Source: Nephrocerus scutellatus
Lineage: Eukaryota; Arthropoda; Insecta; Diptera; Pipunculidae
Assembly (NCBI GenBank): GCA_947095585.1
Contig: OX352763.1
Coordinates: forward strand, 110,029,908 to 110,093,907
DNA length: 64,000 nucleotides
Reading direction: 5' to 3'
Shown here: piece by piece, positions 1 through 11,978 of the stretch
How the letters are laid out: every line of letters begins with the position of its first letter
How positions within the stretch are numbered: position 1 is the first letter of the stretch
The notes under the pieces: generated by a model
What the model saw: the letters and a program-made list of their open reading frames with translations, nothing else
Database searches by the model: none
Told to the model about the DNA's origin: nothing
Program-made: the position numbers and the translations under genes

Positions 1-99
1 TGTGGTATTTTGTGTAGTGCTATATTGTCAGAATGCTTTAATAAAAGAGTCAGTCGACTATCAACCACGAACTGATGGTGTGAGATTCTCTTACAGTAT

Positions 100-149
100 A
101 GGCGTTGCCCGATTACATACAAACGCAAAATCATTTTTATATATAAAGA
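100..149 (-). mobile_element. Helitron-type terminal sequence fragment
   Basis: The stretch has a GGCGTTGCCCG motif followed by an ATTTTTATATATAAAGA block. On the minus strand this begins TCTTTATATATAAAAATGA, the kind of 5' end (TC...) I associate with insect Helitrons, and the flanking base fits insertion between A and T. The same block occurs at 15491-15507. No internal sequence is left, so this is a deletion remnant at best. Confidence 0.35.
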
Positions 150-1180
150 TTTTTGAAATTTAGGGCACCACACAGTTAGTAACTACCGACTGTAGAGTAT
201 GTTGTTCTTATATTGTCATCAGGGTTGGCATTTGCTCACACATCAAATACCGAATAATCAAACAATTCTCCCACCCCCTTGATAGATGAAAGATCAAAGA
301 CCAAACAACCGAAGAGACCTACAACCTCTAATGATGAAATCGTACAACCTAAGCTTAAGCACGGTCTGCCAACCAGGAAGTCATTTCATTTCACTTGCAT
401 ACGAGTTCTACCGACATTTTTACCGAAATGTGTCAGAAATAAAAGGGAAAAATATATTCGTAGAGCAAATCATTCATTCGGATTCAACGTGCACCATTGG
501 CGAACCGCGCCAACCCCAATTGATGAATCGAATGACCCATTTTTGATGCATTGCCACCCGTCATATCGTATATTCACCTTATTGCGGAGTATTCGTGATG
601 TTTTATGAAGTTGGTGACTGGATATCGCTCGGTTGGTTGGTTGGTTGGAACTAATCTTAACGAGGTTAATAAGCTCTTCATCATCATTCAACACTTCCAC
701 AACTACTGCTGCTCCTCCTATCAAAGTCTCACTGGGATAGCGTAGAGTTTATTGTTCTACTTGACGATGACGATGATGGTGGAGAGAAATAAGAAGAGGA
801 AACGATGTGCAGATTTAATTAATAAAGAGGAGCTATGGAGAAGCGTTGTTCTGCATTATTTCTTGAGAATTTGCAGTCCAACTGAGACTCAAGCCGGGAA
901 GAGCAGAAGTAGATTAAAAAACTCATCAATTAATTGCCGACGAGTAATCGCATCACTCGTATTAATAGCAATAAAATCGAGAGGTGTTACAGGAACACAT
1001 ATGACACATTAAGATAATCACTTGAAATAGCAAAAAAAAAATACAAATGAAAAAGTTTTTAATACGATTAAGCGGATATTAATACTTCTGTATCGATTCC
1101 ATTAACAGTATACAGAATCTTATAAGGGATTATTTGATTCATAAGAAGCACGAGGATTAAATAACTTACTAATTTATAGG
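150..1180. other. No gene recognised
   Basis: About 1 kb of AT-rich sequence. The short open frames here are not supported by codon pattern, motifs or splice context on either strand. I see no repeat shared with the rest of the window. Confidence 0.5.
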
Positions 1181-1182
1181 TC

Positions 1183-1256
1183 GATGTTAGTGGCTCTGGT
1201 GGATAGCGCATTCGACTACTGAGTAAGAGGTTCGAAGTGTATATCCCAGAAAACAC
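1183..1256 (+). repeat. Degenerate tRNA-like SINE head
   Basis: TAGTGGCTCTGGTGGATAGC resembles a pol III A box, and CTACTGAGTAAGAGGTTCGA followed by ATCCCAG lines up with the B-box area of the two better SINE copies at 18354 and 49057. The 3' SINE tail seen in those copies is absent. It could also be a decayed tRNA pseudogene. Confidence 0.35.
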
Positions 1257-1279
1257 TAAAAAGCGTTATAGCGGTCACA

Positions 1280-3085
1280 CCTGTCGCCATTTATTCCATT
1301 CGTGCAGTGCGTACCACTAATAAAAATCGCCAAATCGTCCACATAACCAATGGCGATGTAGCCTGATCTGTGACGATCGACTAGAAGATTGACCATTAAA
1401 GGGGAGAAAGGATTCTTCCTTGTGGACATCCCTTAACTGCAGTCACAGACCATTCGCCACTTCGTTGGATCGAAAAGTTCCTTCTATTTTCTTTGACAAG
1501 ATAGTGAAGGGCACCTTCTGTGCTTTTGCATTTCCTGTATGCAAACTGACTTGAGTTAGACGTATCTAGCCAGGCTTCTATATGAACATCAATGAGTCTC
1601 TACATAATTTTGAGAACAATTGATGTTAGACTTATAGGTCTGTATGATTTACGCAGCTCACTAGGCCTATTGCCTTTTTTAGGGATAAAGAATACGTTTA
1701 CCTTTATTCAGGTATTCGGAATGAAACCCCAGTTGTAGGTGGCTCTAAATAAATCAATCGAAGCCGGCAGGATGGGTTCAATTGCCATCTGTAAGAGCGC
1801 TGGAAAAATGCCATCACTGGCCGGGTGCTTTGAATGGTTTGATGGAGCCTGCGGCCCATTTAACGTTATCTGGACTAAATATTTTTCCCGATATTTACCC
1901 TGCTGTCAATACGGGCCCTATGGTTAGGACCATTAGGGTATATGTGTAAAACAGAAGTAGACGAACCGGGGAAATAAACTTGAAGTAACGTTCTAATAGT
2001 GTCCTCACGGTCCGACGTGTAGCTACCATCCGTCTTATTCAGTAAGCCTTCACAATTTGTCTGATCCTTGACGAGTACCTAGTGGATTTGTGCCGCTACT
2101 GGCATATCAGCAATGTTCTTGCAGCATTTCCTCCATGTGGCTCGTTTGGATCGTCTCAATGCAGAGCTGTACTCTGTAAGGGCGTATAGCTCTTCAGAAG
2201 TTTGGCAGTGTTAAAAAGCTTTCTAACTTTTTTCCTAAGTTTAACCAGCCGGTCATTCCACAAGGGAACCTTACGTTTGCTCTTAGACTGGTTTTGGAGA
2301 CACAGCTGCCGTAGAAGGAGGTAAGAATCACATCATTAAACTGATATGCTTCCTCAATTAGGTTTCCTTTGGACTTTATAGGAGTAGATAGCATATCTAT
2401 CTTCGTGAGGACAAGTCCCCGATAAAGTTTTCAGTCCGCAGACTTAGGATTGTATCTAGACGAAGCATGTGCCAATCTGCCTGGAAAGTCAAACTAATGT
2501 GTTGATGGTCTGACAGCGAGGCTTCGTCGGACACATGCCAGTTTTCAACAAAGTTGGAGATAAATGGACTGGCGAGAGTGAGGTCAAGTACCTCTTCGCG
2601 ATTCGCATTTATAAAGGTAGGTTTGGATCGTTTTTTTAGTAAATCTACATTGCTACTAAAAATATATTCTTAAAAAAACTCTATTGATGTCGCTGCTGCC
2701 CTATGATGCTGCGCATCCTATTGGATACTGGAGCTTCCTGTTTCAGCGGTTCTCTATCAGGTCCTGCCTCTAAGGACGAAATCATGTCGCGATATTCTGT
2801 GTTCCCCTCTCGGTCGGAACTTCAATCAGCAGGGTCACCAGGTCTTTCGTTGTGAATTTTGGAATAGGAAGAACAAGCAGGCCGCTCTTGGCACTGGCTT
2901 CCAGCATTTACAGATCAACTTACTTCTCCCGTTCCGTAGAGCTCTTATCTGTCCGCTACTAACCCAAGGCTCTAAAATGAGACCAACGGTAATATTTTCC
3001 TCGGCGAACCGCTTGCTTAGGGTAGGTGACGCGCCCTTTGCGCGATGCAGGTTCGCCTGTATCAACCTGATGGAGCTCATTAGTC
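1280..3085 (-). mobile_element. LOA-like non-LTR retrotransposon, decayed
   Basis: Read on the minus strand from about 3080, an apurinic-type endonuclease N-terminus is visible (IRLIQANLHRAKGAS, then GLILEPWV with the catalytic Glu). The EN-RT linker follows at 2394-2194 (YQFNDVILTSFYGSC, similar to the copy at 43931-44290). Further on is an altered RT active-site box, GYVDDLAI, at 1351-1325. Many stops and frameshifts make it non-functional. Its linker matches the copy at 43.5 kb, so both belong to one family. Ends are approximate. Confidence 0.7.
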
Positions 3086-3299
3086 CTCCCTGGATTCTGA
3101 AGTTGAAGGGGCGACTTTTGCAAAAATCAGAGCACTCTCTCTATACATGCCCATGCGTAAAGCCTGTTTAAGTCGCTTGCTCTATAGGGATTTCCATTTA
3201 ATGAATACACCTCGGTGTTGCTGAATCAGTAGCCCAGCTAATGCCTTCCCAATAGAAGAGCATCCGGATTTTTTTGAGATAACGCTACATGCATTAACA

Positions 3300-3790
3300 A
3301 TTGTGGACTTCCACTCGACCTAGAGAGCTGAAATTTTGTGAGTGTCTAAGTTCCAAAAATGCAATTCTTTATATTCCGAGTATGACGCGTGCCACGTGTC
3401 GCGTGTGGCGCGTGTTTCGGAAGATATTTTTTTTCGACATCTTTCCTTTTCCTTTAACTAACCTCCACATGATCAAGAAAGTTGAAATTTTGTGAGTGTC
3501 TAAGTCCGAAATAGCAGTTTTTATATTCTGTGTGTCGCGCATCGCGTTTGGCGCGTGTGATGGGATGAACTTTTTTTTCGACTTTTTTTATGTCCTTTTT
3601 AACCAACTTCCAAACTGAAATTTTGTATTCCGAGTAAGACGTGTGTCGCGTGTGGCGCGTGTGATGGTTTTTTCGACTTCTTTGAGGTGCTTTTTAATCA
3701 ACTTCCACACGACCTAGAGAGTTGAAATTTTGAATTGTAAGTTTCTCAGTCCAAAACAGCATTTTTTATATTCCACGTATTTAATGCGAA
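3300..3790 (+). repeat. GCGTGT-rich tandem array, about 140-bp unit
   Basis: Three to four diverged units repeat the order 'ACTTCCACACGACCTAGAG', 'GTTGAAATTTTGTGAGTGTC', 'ATATTCCGAGTATGACGCG', 'GTGTCGCGTGTGGCGCGTG', then a T-rich stretch. The same unit occurs at 8750-9010 in this orientation and at 15590-15900 inverted, so it is dispersed as well as tandem. No coding potential is visible. The 8.75-kb copy lies inside a Helitron, which suggests transposon cargo. Confidence 0.75.
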
Positions 3791-3799
3791 ATTCCTTTT

Positions 3800-4810
3800 T
3801 TGATTAGGCAACATTAGGTATATAGATACCTATTAAAATTTTTTATTATTTGCTATTAAGGGTCAATAGCTTCTAACTTTTTTTGTTATTCTTTTTGAGC
3901 AACGATTCCTTTCGGTTTTGTAATGCAATGTTTTCCAATCAAAGGCTAGGTACCAAAGATCTACTCTACTATCACTACCGTTAGCGTAAGTGATCTTCCG
4001 GTAGTGCTACAAATTTGCATTGAACATTGTTTTCTCCTTCAGTCGACATTGCAATGCAATCAGCGCGTCTCTCTATATACTACTTAGGCTATACGCAATC
4101 AGCATTTCAACTGAGACGTAAACCGTAACCACAAACTTTTCAATTGATTGAAGTTACAGATGAATGCGGAAACGAAGCAATTAAAAGGGAAGAAACAAAC
4201 ATCCTCCTCCTCCCCGTCCAAGCATCAATGTGCAGAAATTAATAAATCACTTACAAGTGGCATTCAATTTCTTTCAGTTGGCACACTGTAATGGAGCGTT
4301 CGCTTAATGGGCAGAACAGCGGGTGCGTCGTAGGCTATAAAGTCGCTCTGAATATAAGCAGGGTATACGAGTAGATGGAAAATATAATGGAACTGTTTCG
4401 GAGAACAAACAAAAAAATCAGCAAAGATTGTTTGTGCTCCAGAACCTGGCAGAACGGCTGCTCGCTGGGCATTTCATTAACTGATGTTTGTGTGAAGGAG
4501 TCCACATTTTTTCTATTAGTCATGCAGTAGATTTTATTTTTTAAATTTTCATTTAAATTGCAGCACATATTGCTCGCAGCTCAACACTTAAATTAGGTTG
4601 GAACGATTGTTATTTTTAATGTTTCTTCACATGGTGCAATATGACTCCTTGAATCGATTCGTTGTGTTGTTTGAAATTTTCAATTACTATTAATGAAGTG
4701 TTGTATCAAAATTACACGTTAGCTACAATTTCTCATTGAAATTAAGCTTGAAAATGGTAAAAACGTTAGTTTTTCTATAAAACTTTAGCCGCTCATACAT
4801 TCAGATCTGA
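3800..4810. other. No gene recognised
   Basis: AT-rich unique-looking sequence with only short chance open frames. No transposon protein or clear repeat could be read on either strand. Confidence 0.5.
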
Positions 4811-4819
4811 AACTTAATT

Positions 4820-5716
4820 CCAGACACATCCGGGAGCCATAAAGTGGTATACGGATAGGTCAAAGAAAGCAAAAGACTCGGGTGCGGGAGTCCATGCGCC
4901 AAGAACCAAGTATTATGAAGAAATGGGGCAGTAGCCGAGCATATTCCAGGTAGAAGAACATGCCATCGAAAGATGTACTCACTATAATCTGGAAAGAAAC
5001 TACGTAAGGCAGGAAATAGCCATCATGACAGACAGCTAAACAGCGCTAAAAGTCTTAGATGCATTCCACATCACGTTAAGACTGGTGGAGGGGTGTAGGA
5101 CAAAGCTAACAGACTTGGCGCAGTAAACAAGATACGCTTGTACTGGGTGCCAGAACACACTGACATAGAAGGCTAAGCGGATAGGCTCGCTAACAAAGGG
5201 CATAAACCCTGGTTTTAGGGCCAGAACCATTCTGTGGCATAGGGTATCGCATAATGCGGGAGGAGGTAAGGCAGCTGCTTTCGTAAGATCTTCCAGGCAA
5301 AGGAAATGATGGGAAACTATGAACCAAAGAGGTCTCGCTCGATATTGGTACTTAATAAAAGTAATGTTAGAATTATTACGGGTTTTCTATCAGGACATTG
5401 TAGGCTGAAGGTGCACCCAAAGAAATTAAAACTAGAAGAGGATGGCAGCTGCAGGATTTGTGGGGAAGCGGAGGAAACCCCGTGGCACCTTCTCAATGAA
5501 TAGGGAGCAGCGATCCGACAGAGGAGAGACCACATGGGAACTCACGCGACCCCGGAGTCTGCACGGCATTCCCTGAACCCACACCATATTATTAAGTTCA
5601 TAAGAGCCATTGGTATGGAGGGGGTGCTTAGGACTAGTTAGGGGAAGAGCAATAGATCCATACGGGTCGCAGTACTATTGGTAAATACTCCTTTTCAACA
5701 TCATCATCATCATCAA
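4820..5716 (+). mobile_element. 3' end of LOA/R1-type LINE: RNase H remnant with (CAT)n tail
   Basis: The plus strand translates, with stops, into an RNase H-like series: IKWYTDRSKKAKDSGAGV, then IAIMTDS, then a cysteine-bearing C-terminal segment (CRICGEAEETPWHLL at 5449-5493). A CATCATCATCATCA tail at about 5699-5714 looks like a LINE 3' microsatellite tail. Several in-frame stops make it a pseudogene. I place it with the element at 38.87-40.86 kb only tentatively. Confidence 0.6.
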
Positions 5717-5719
5717 GGT

Positions 5720-6485
5720 CCTTGATGAATAGGCTTAACAACAGAGGCCCTAGAATGGTACCTTGCGGAATACCTTTAGGCAAAAAATTGGAACTTACAT
5801 TACCGAAAACTGTGCATTGGGATCTACGAGAGACAGAAACGAATTAGGTCAACAACCGAACTAGATAGTCTGAAACTATTTGTCAGTTTAGAGAAAAACA
5901 AAAGCCTTTTAAAAGTCAGGAAACAGTAGGACGGTGATCATATTGGGGAACACCATTAAATACAGACAAAAAGAAGGACCTAAAATCACTGATAAGGGAT
6001 CATCCAGCTGATAGAAGCAGATAGTATGAAACTATGTGTCAGTAAAAAGGTGGGCTAGCAAATGGTTCAGTGCTAGCGGAAGGTCATCGATGAATAGGCT
6101 GAACAACAGGGGCTCTAGGATGGTACCTTGGGGAACACCTTTAAAGATAGGCAAAAAGAAGGAACCTACATCACTGATGAGGGATCTACCAGCTCATAGA
6201 AGTGATAGAAGTTAGGTAAACAGCCGAACCAGATAATCTGAAACTATTTGTCAGTTTAGTTGTCAGTAAGAAGGTGGGCTAGAAAATGGTTTTGTGCTAG
6301 TGGAAGGTCATTGATAAATAGGCTGAACAACAGGGGATCTAGGATGGTACCTTGGGGAATACTTTTAAAGAAAAGAAAAAAGGCCCTTACATCACTGGTA
6401 AGTGATCTACCAGATGATAGAAGCGAATTAGTTCAACAGCCGAACCAGATAGTCAAGAAATAGTAGGACGGTGATCATATTGAAG
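5720..6485 (-). repeat. Tandemly repeated LINE reverse-transcriptase fragment
   Basis: On the minus strand the RT motif GVPQGTILEPLLFSLFI is encoded at about 6139-6089. Diverged copies of the same segment lie at about 6361-6311 and 5775-5725, and a fourth partial unit at 5944-6083 keeps only part of it. Units share flanking text such as AACAGCCGAACCAGATA and CAGTAGGACGGTGATCAT. The spacing between the two best units is about 222 bp. The motif is RT domain 4 of jockey/CR1-type LINEs, amplified as a local satellite. Confidence 0.75.
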
Positions 6486-6489
6486 TCGA

Positions 6490-8365
6490 TGTTCCTACGA
6501 TATCTAGCATGGTAACACGTAGTACTGTAAAATTTTCTAAGACTCTTCTTTGTGCCCGAGATTGCTTTGCTAGATAGAAACATTCGAAAGATTAGTCGCT
6601 AGCTTACATTCGATATTGAAACTATCGTTCCTATATTTTCGAGGGACCAGCCTGGTTATCCAACTGTTTCTTTTTTGGGGGAAAATTACCACGTGAAGCT
6701 TCGATCGCACTTCCATCAGCCAAAATAGATACGGAACCCTATGTTATTCCCATTCCCCTATTCTGCTGATGTTAATAGAGATAAACATACAGAATGTATG
6801 AAATTCTGTTCTTTACTTTCGAATAAAAAAAAATGAAATTCCTTATTAAAAAATTCCACATACCCGTATAAGTGCTTGGGATAAATATAAACTTAAACTC
6901 CCCTACTTTTTTTTGGAGGAAAAGGAAAACAAAGTCTACGAATTAATGACTGAATCAATTAAGACATTCGTCCAATTACATAAAGAAATCTAAATGGATT
7001 CAGATTGGATGGATTGACAGTTCGCCTGACTGTGTGTTGATGGACGAAACATGCGAATGACCTGCATGCGAAGCACGCGATTCACATGTTCGAAGTGAAA
7101 TTGAAAGTTCTTTCACCACAAAAACTGACTCATGTTTCCATTTAGGAATACCATGAAATTTTACTTTTACTTTCCTGTGAAATAAATGGATGGATTTTTG
7201 TTCAACGTCGGTGTTTCCCGGTGTCTTGGTGGTTGATGGTTTACGTTACAGTTCTGTTAATTAAATGAGTTATACTGATGTGCAACTAGCATGTTATTTG
7301 GCAGTTATATCTTTCTTCATATTCATGACAATAAATAGTTGTAGATCGATTCAAACCCCAATAAATCAGCAAAGTTTTCTAATGGGTCAATGATGACAAA
7401 TAAAAGAGACGATAATTTTTTCACCATCTATTCTGCAGTAAGATTTAAAGACATTCTACATGCAAATGCTGCATTCCCAACATAAATGATGTGCTAAAAA
7501 TCTGCTTAAAGCCATTTCAGCTTTGTCCTTTCGTTTTTATTGCTTGCAATTCCTTTAAAATACAAATTTAAAACCCACTTATCATAATTAAAGCTGAAAA
7601 CTTATTTTGGTGCCACAATTCCCATATAAGTGTTCGTAATACATCTCGCACTTAAATTAATAATTTGCCGAGTTAATATTTTTGCGTACACATAAGTCAT
7701 ATTATAAAAGGATGTAGATGATGCTGATGCCATACCCATGTTTTTATCTTTATCATCATCGTCGACATCGATCATTGACATTACAAAGAGCAAAGTCAAA
7801 AAAAAAAACAAAGGAAATGCCAGCAGAACGCGATAAACGCCCAATGATCGAGAGTGTCCCTGACATTGAAGCTGAAGTAATAAATCTCAAGTGGTTTGAT
7901 CGAAAAGAATACAACGTTCAGTATGTGAATGTGATAGTATCTACAACACAGCACACACACTTCATTACGATTATCATGTTTTTTGTCGTTTAATAATTTT
8001 TCGGGGATTTATCTTCAGGAAAGATATTCGTTCTCACAAACACCAGCATCCACAGAAAACAACGAAAATGTTTCCGAAACATAATATTTCTGGCGTTGTC
8101 TTGCTGGTGGTTGTTCTTGCCCCCTCCATTTGGTTTTCGATGCAGTGATCGTCAATTATGATTTCATGTATGGCTCATGTATATTTTTAGACATTCAAAT
8201 TGCAGGACATTGCACTTGAGAATACACGGCACTTGAGAGAAGATACAGCAGATCGAGAGGATTCTGCGCCGAAAGTTCATTGGACTTTGTAATAAACGAA
8301 GCTGTAGCTTGAAGTTATTTAAGTGATTGTTTTGAAAAGATTTTTAGTTAAGTGTGGAATATTAA
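6490..8365. other. No gene recognised
   Basis: Nearly 1.9 kb with homopolymer runs and scattered short open frames. A minus-strand frame at 7844-7602 starts with a hydrophobic stretch, but this comes from a T-rich tract and I do not call it. No repeats or transposon motifs were recognised. Confidence 0.5.
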
Positions 8366-8749
8366 TGAATAGCTGAAACACCTGGCGTTGCCCGGCTAGG
8401 TATTTTTGTTAAATTATTTTCTCATCGTGCTTCCGTTCTAGACTCTAGATTTAGGGTCAGTATTACAGTTAACTATTGGACCGATTCGATAAGAAATTGA
8501 AGGAGACACGAACCCATTTGGCTCAGAAAAACGTGCTGTTTCACCACTATAAAGTATCAACACATTCATCCAGAATTGTCGCGACCAAATTGTATGAACT
8601 GCGTTACGAATTACTGCCGCACAACCGTACATGCCCGATCTGGATCCCTCTGATTTCTTTTTGTTCACCAACATGAAAAAATGGCTTGGAGGGTTACCGC
8701 AAAAACGGGTCAAGCTGTCTGTATTTTCGTTCAATTTGAGGTCCTTTTC

Positions 8750-9010
8750 AATCACCTTCCACACAACATGGAGAGCTGAAATTTTTGTGTAAGTCCAAAA
8801 TAGCCTTTTTTATATGCCACGTATGACGCGTGTCGCGTGAGGCGCGTGTGATGGGTTAAAATCGTGCCATTTTCTCGTTATTGGAGGTCTTTTTTAACCA
8901 CCTTTCGTACGACCTATAGGACTGAAATTTTGTTAGCGGCTCAATGTCAGGGGCCAATTTTGATATCCCGCGTTTGATGCGTGTCGTGAGTCGCGTGTGA
9001 AGCGTGTAAA
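8750..9010 (+). repeat. GCGTGT-rich dispersed repeat, second copy
   Basis: About 1.8 units of the 140-bp repeat also seen at 3300-3790. The order is a CACACAACATGGAGAGCTG-type block, a GACGCGTGTCGCGTGAGGCG block and a T-rich block, then a second diverged unit. It is followed at 9038-9095 by a segment (AATAATAAAGGACTGT ... CCCGAAAAACGAAGT) that recurs inverted at about 32030-32100. Confidence 0.65.
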
Positions 9011-9169
9011 AAAGAAAATACTTTGAAATAGCCCCGGTCTCAAAAACAGATAATAAAGGACTGTTTGAAACATAAATATTTGTACCCGAAAAACGAAGTC
9101 ACGTTATTGTGTTACATTTTTAAATTTTGGGAACTAAGTAATTTCTCAACCGATTTGTATGAGTCTTAT

Positions 9170-9995
9170 TAGGGTCTTTTGTGGGCCTTTTTGAGATCCT
9201 TTGAGGGTGTTTTCGGTGGTAATTTTTGAAGGTTTTTAAGCGTCTTATGTGGATCTTTTGGAGGTACTCTGAGGGTGTTTTGATGGCATTTTAAGAGTCT
9301 TTGGGGGTATTTTGGTAGTCTTTATGGGGGTTTTAGGGGCCTTTTGTGGGTCTTTTGGTGAGTCTTTTGAGTGTCCTTTGGGGGTCTTTTCAGGGTCTTT
9401 TGGGTCTTTTGGGGTTTTTGGGGGTCTTTTGAGGGTCTTAAGGGTCCTTCTGGGGTCTTTTAAGGGTCTTTTGGAAAGCCTTTTGAGGATCTTTTGAAGG
9501 TATTTTGGGGGTCCTTTGAGGGTCTTTTAAGGGTCTTTTGGAAAGCCTTTTGAGGATCTTTTGAAGGTATTTTGGGGGTCCTTTGAGTGTCTTTTGAGGA
9601 TATTTTGGGGGTCTTTAATGATTTTTTCGGCACTTCTTTGGCGTTTTCGTCAGCAACGTCTGACCAATCTCCATCTATTTTATCTTGTGCGACCTCTTCA
9701 TCAGATAATTGCAAGATATCTATAAATTATTTTTTAAGGGTTTTTTGGATTTGGGGGGGGGTCGTTTGAGGGTCTTAAGGCTATTTTAGGGGTCTTTTGG
9801 AAGCCTTTTGAGGATCATTTGAAGGTTTTTGGGGGTCCTTTGAGGGTCTTTTGAGTGTCTTTTGGGGGGTCTTATGATTATTTTGAGGGTCTTTTGGGGG
9901 TCTTTTGGGGGTTTATTTTAGGTTTTTTGAGGGTCTTTTGGTGGTCTTTCGATGGTCTTTTGAGGGCCTTTTGGGGAGTCTTTTAAGGGTCTTTT
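9170..9995 (+). repeat. GGGTCTTTTG minisatellite
   Basis: More than 50 degenerate repeats of a 9-11 bp unit close to GGGTCTTTTG, with strong strand asymmetry (G+T on plus, A+C on minus). It is interrupted at about 9620-9745 by a non-repeat stretch. The repeat produces long artefactual open frames on both strands, for example minus-strand runs of KDPQKT. A related array with a GGTCTTGAG/GGTCTTAAG unit lies at 55.5-57.5 kb. Runs of five Gs spaced by TCTTTT could form G-quadruplexes. Confidence 0.9.
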
Positions 9996-10060
9996 TGGGC
10001 CTTCTGGTACGCGCAGTGTTTTATATTTATTTTGTTTTCTGGCGCGTAAACAAACAAAGC

Positions 10061-10150
10061 TTATAGTTTTCCCACACTGGAGCAGGAGACATACAATTGA
10101 CCATGCGAGAAGCATGGATTTTCAAGGTTAATGCCGCAAACACTCAATGG
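10061..10150 (-). pseudogene. Helitron helicase C-terminal motif remnant
   Basis: The minus strand encodes NLENPCFSHGQLYVSCSSVG followed by a stop. This matches the pattern of Helitron Rep-Hel proteins near their C-terminus (PCFSHGQLYVACSRV), the Pif1-type helicase motif VI region. In place of the usual catalytic Arg of 'CSRV' there is Ser, so it would be inactive even if expressed. The reading frame is broken on both sides. It sits between the minisatellite and the right end of the Helitron and fixes the orientation as minus. Confidence 0.8.
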
Positions 10151-10475
10151 CCCTTTTTATTTGTTTATTGTAATTGCGAATACAAACCGCAGCCGAAACT
10201 ACAAGTGCTAAAAAAAATAATTACGCAAATTCAGCGTTCGAGTCGTGAGTTATGGTCGCTAGTTCATATAAAATACTATGGAAAAGAGCACCTTCAGTTT
10301 TTCCCGAATTTTCCAACTATCCAATTTTCCAGGCAAGCTGTCTAATTTTTTTAAAAAAAATTTTTATTTTAAATTTTTAAAATTTTTAAAATAAAAAGGG
10401 GCCAAATCGATCCAGCCGTTCTCAAGTTATGCGGGTAACTACGAACAGATAATAGTAGATAAGACTATTATGATT

Positions 10476-10900
10476 GGAATTTTGACAATAATTGTTATCA
10501 TTTCATTAATTACACGCACATAAACCACACTGACAGCATGAATACAAAGCTAAGATGATATGAAATATAGAAAGACAGTTATATAGCAACTTAATTTATT
10601 ATTTAGATAACAACTTATACGAGAACTTCTTGGACTGTTATTATTTAGTTTTCCAAAAAAATCTTCTCTGAATCTTGCAACACGCAATGTCAATCCGTCT
10701 AGCTTGGAATAAATAAATGCCTACCTCGCCAGCATACAAACGCTTTAGGACAGATTTACAGAAATAAACAAATCCATTATATACAAAAAAAACCCTGGAA
10801 CAAGAGTGGGCCAAGTAAGGATTCTTGTGGAACACCTGACTTTTTAGTCTGGAGAACAGATAAAATTCAATAAATAGTGCAAGTATAAAATTTACTCATC
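10476..10900. other. No gene recognised
   Basis: About 400 bp of AT-rich sequence between the Helitron and the next LINE. No motif or repeat was recognised. Confidence 0.4.
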
Positions 10901-10904
10901 CATA

Positions 10905-11960
10905 CTTTTTTTTAATAATTTGTGCACATTTAAAGGGGTTTGAACCCTTATAGTGCTTGGCTATATGCTTGGCACAGCGTTGGCGTTAAGGAAAAGGAGG
11001 ATAAAAGAGGATATGTCTATGAGCTTGTGTTTTAAATGCCTGTGGATCATGTGAATGTGAAAAGACAGAGCTTGGCAGAGCATCGAGAGAGTGAATTATA
11101 TTAAAAGTAATGGGCAGGAGATCATGAATAAAAAGGAGAAAGAGTTTTGGGGTCAAAAAAGAGCCCTGGGATACGCCAGCATTCATGTGATATGTTTTAG
11201 ATTTGAAACCGTCCAAGACCACTTGAATTGAGAAGATAGCTTCTAATCCAATTAAGGAGTTTATCAGCGACTCCATAAGAACGCATTTTGGACAAAAAAA
11301 GCTTGATGCGAAACTCTGTCAAATGCCTTGGAAATATCGAGGGCAAAAGCTTTGCTTTCACCAAACTGATGCAAAGACCGGTTCCACTATTTCGTTAGTT
11401 TCAAGATATTTCATGAGCTGAAAATTGATCAGCGTTTTCATGATCTTGGAAAGAATAGATGTAAGTGTTATGGGTCGATACGAAGAAAGAGAAGACATCT
11501 CTCCAGCTTTTTTGGGCGTGGACTGGCCAAAGGCTGTTTTCCAAATTTTCGGTAAGAGTCCAGAAGAAAAAGATAGATGGAAAAGCTTACGCAATTGTAA
11601 TGCCAGCTTGGAAGAACACCTCTTCAGAACTAATGGGGAAATACCATCTGGCCCAGCGGATTTGTGAGTGTTGAGATCGTTTAAAAACTTTGAGCAATAT
11701 GGAATTAAATTCTGAATTGGAACATTGACTAAATTGAGACAAAAGTTGAAACGCAACATCACTACGGACATAAATTGCGAGTCCACGTCGAGGGAAGTTT
11801 TGGTCTTGTTTTTCGTTATCGCGTGTGCTGGAGTGTAGCACGACCGTTTACAACGGTGATTGGGAGAAAACTAATCCAACAATTCCACAAGACAGTATAC
11901 CCCCGTAGTTTAAAGTCAGTAGTAGCACATTGCAGTCTGGCGGAGATAATAATAATTCTC
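10905..11960 (-). mobile_element. CR1/L2-like LINE fragment (family D)
   Basis: The minus strand encodes RT fragments: LNDLNTHKSAGPDGISPLVL, then SSYRPITLTSILSKIMKTL (11786-11358). After a gap come VLDGFKSKTYHMNAGVSQGS and the C-terminal DPQAFKTQAHRHILF (11276-10986). The 3' untranslated text (TGTGCCAAGCATATAGCCAA on the minus strand) matches that of the copy at 57.8-59.3 kb. Internal deletion has removed the YADD box. Non-functional. Confidence 0.75.
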
Positions 11961-11978
11961 TGTTAATTAATTAATAAT

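Larger units (their letters stand above)
8370..10475 (-). mobile_element. Helitron, decayed, containing minisatellite cargo
   Basis: On the minus strand the left edge reads CCGGGCAACGCCAGG followed by TGTTTCAGCTAT. This is a stem-loop-like 3' end, with CTAT where CTAG is expected. The right-edge text (GGGCCAAATCGATCCAGCCG ... TATTATGA) parallels the 5' half of the small Helitron at 47433-47825. A Pif1-type helicase motif remnant sits at 10150-10061 in the same orientation. The interior holds the GCGTGT unit (8750-9010) and a GGGTCTTTTG minisatellite (9170-9995). Ends are approximate. Confidence 0.65.

Noticed and set aside
7602..7844. 80-codon minus-strand frame with a hydrophobic start and Asp-rich stretch
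   Set aside because: The hydrophobic part is a translated A/T homopolymer tract and the Asp run is a (GAT)n-like repeat. No splice partner or further support.
9312..9714. Open frames across the GGGTCTTTTG array (Gly/Phe-rich on plus, KDPQKT-type on minus)
   Set aside because: They follow from the 10-bp repeat lacking stops in some frames. There is no start context or non-repeat coding sequence.
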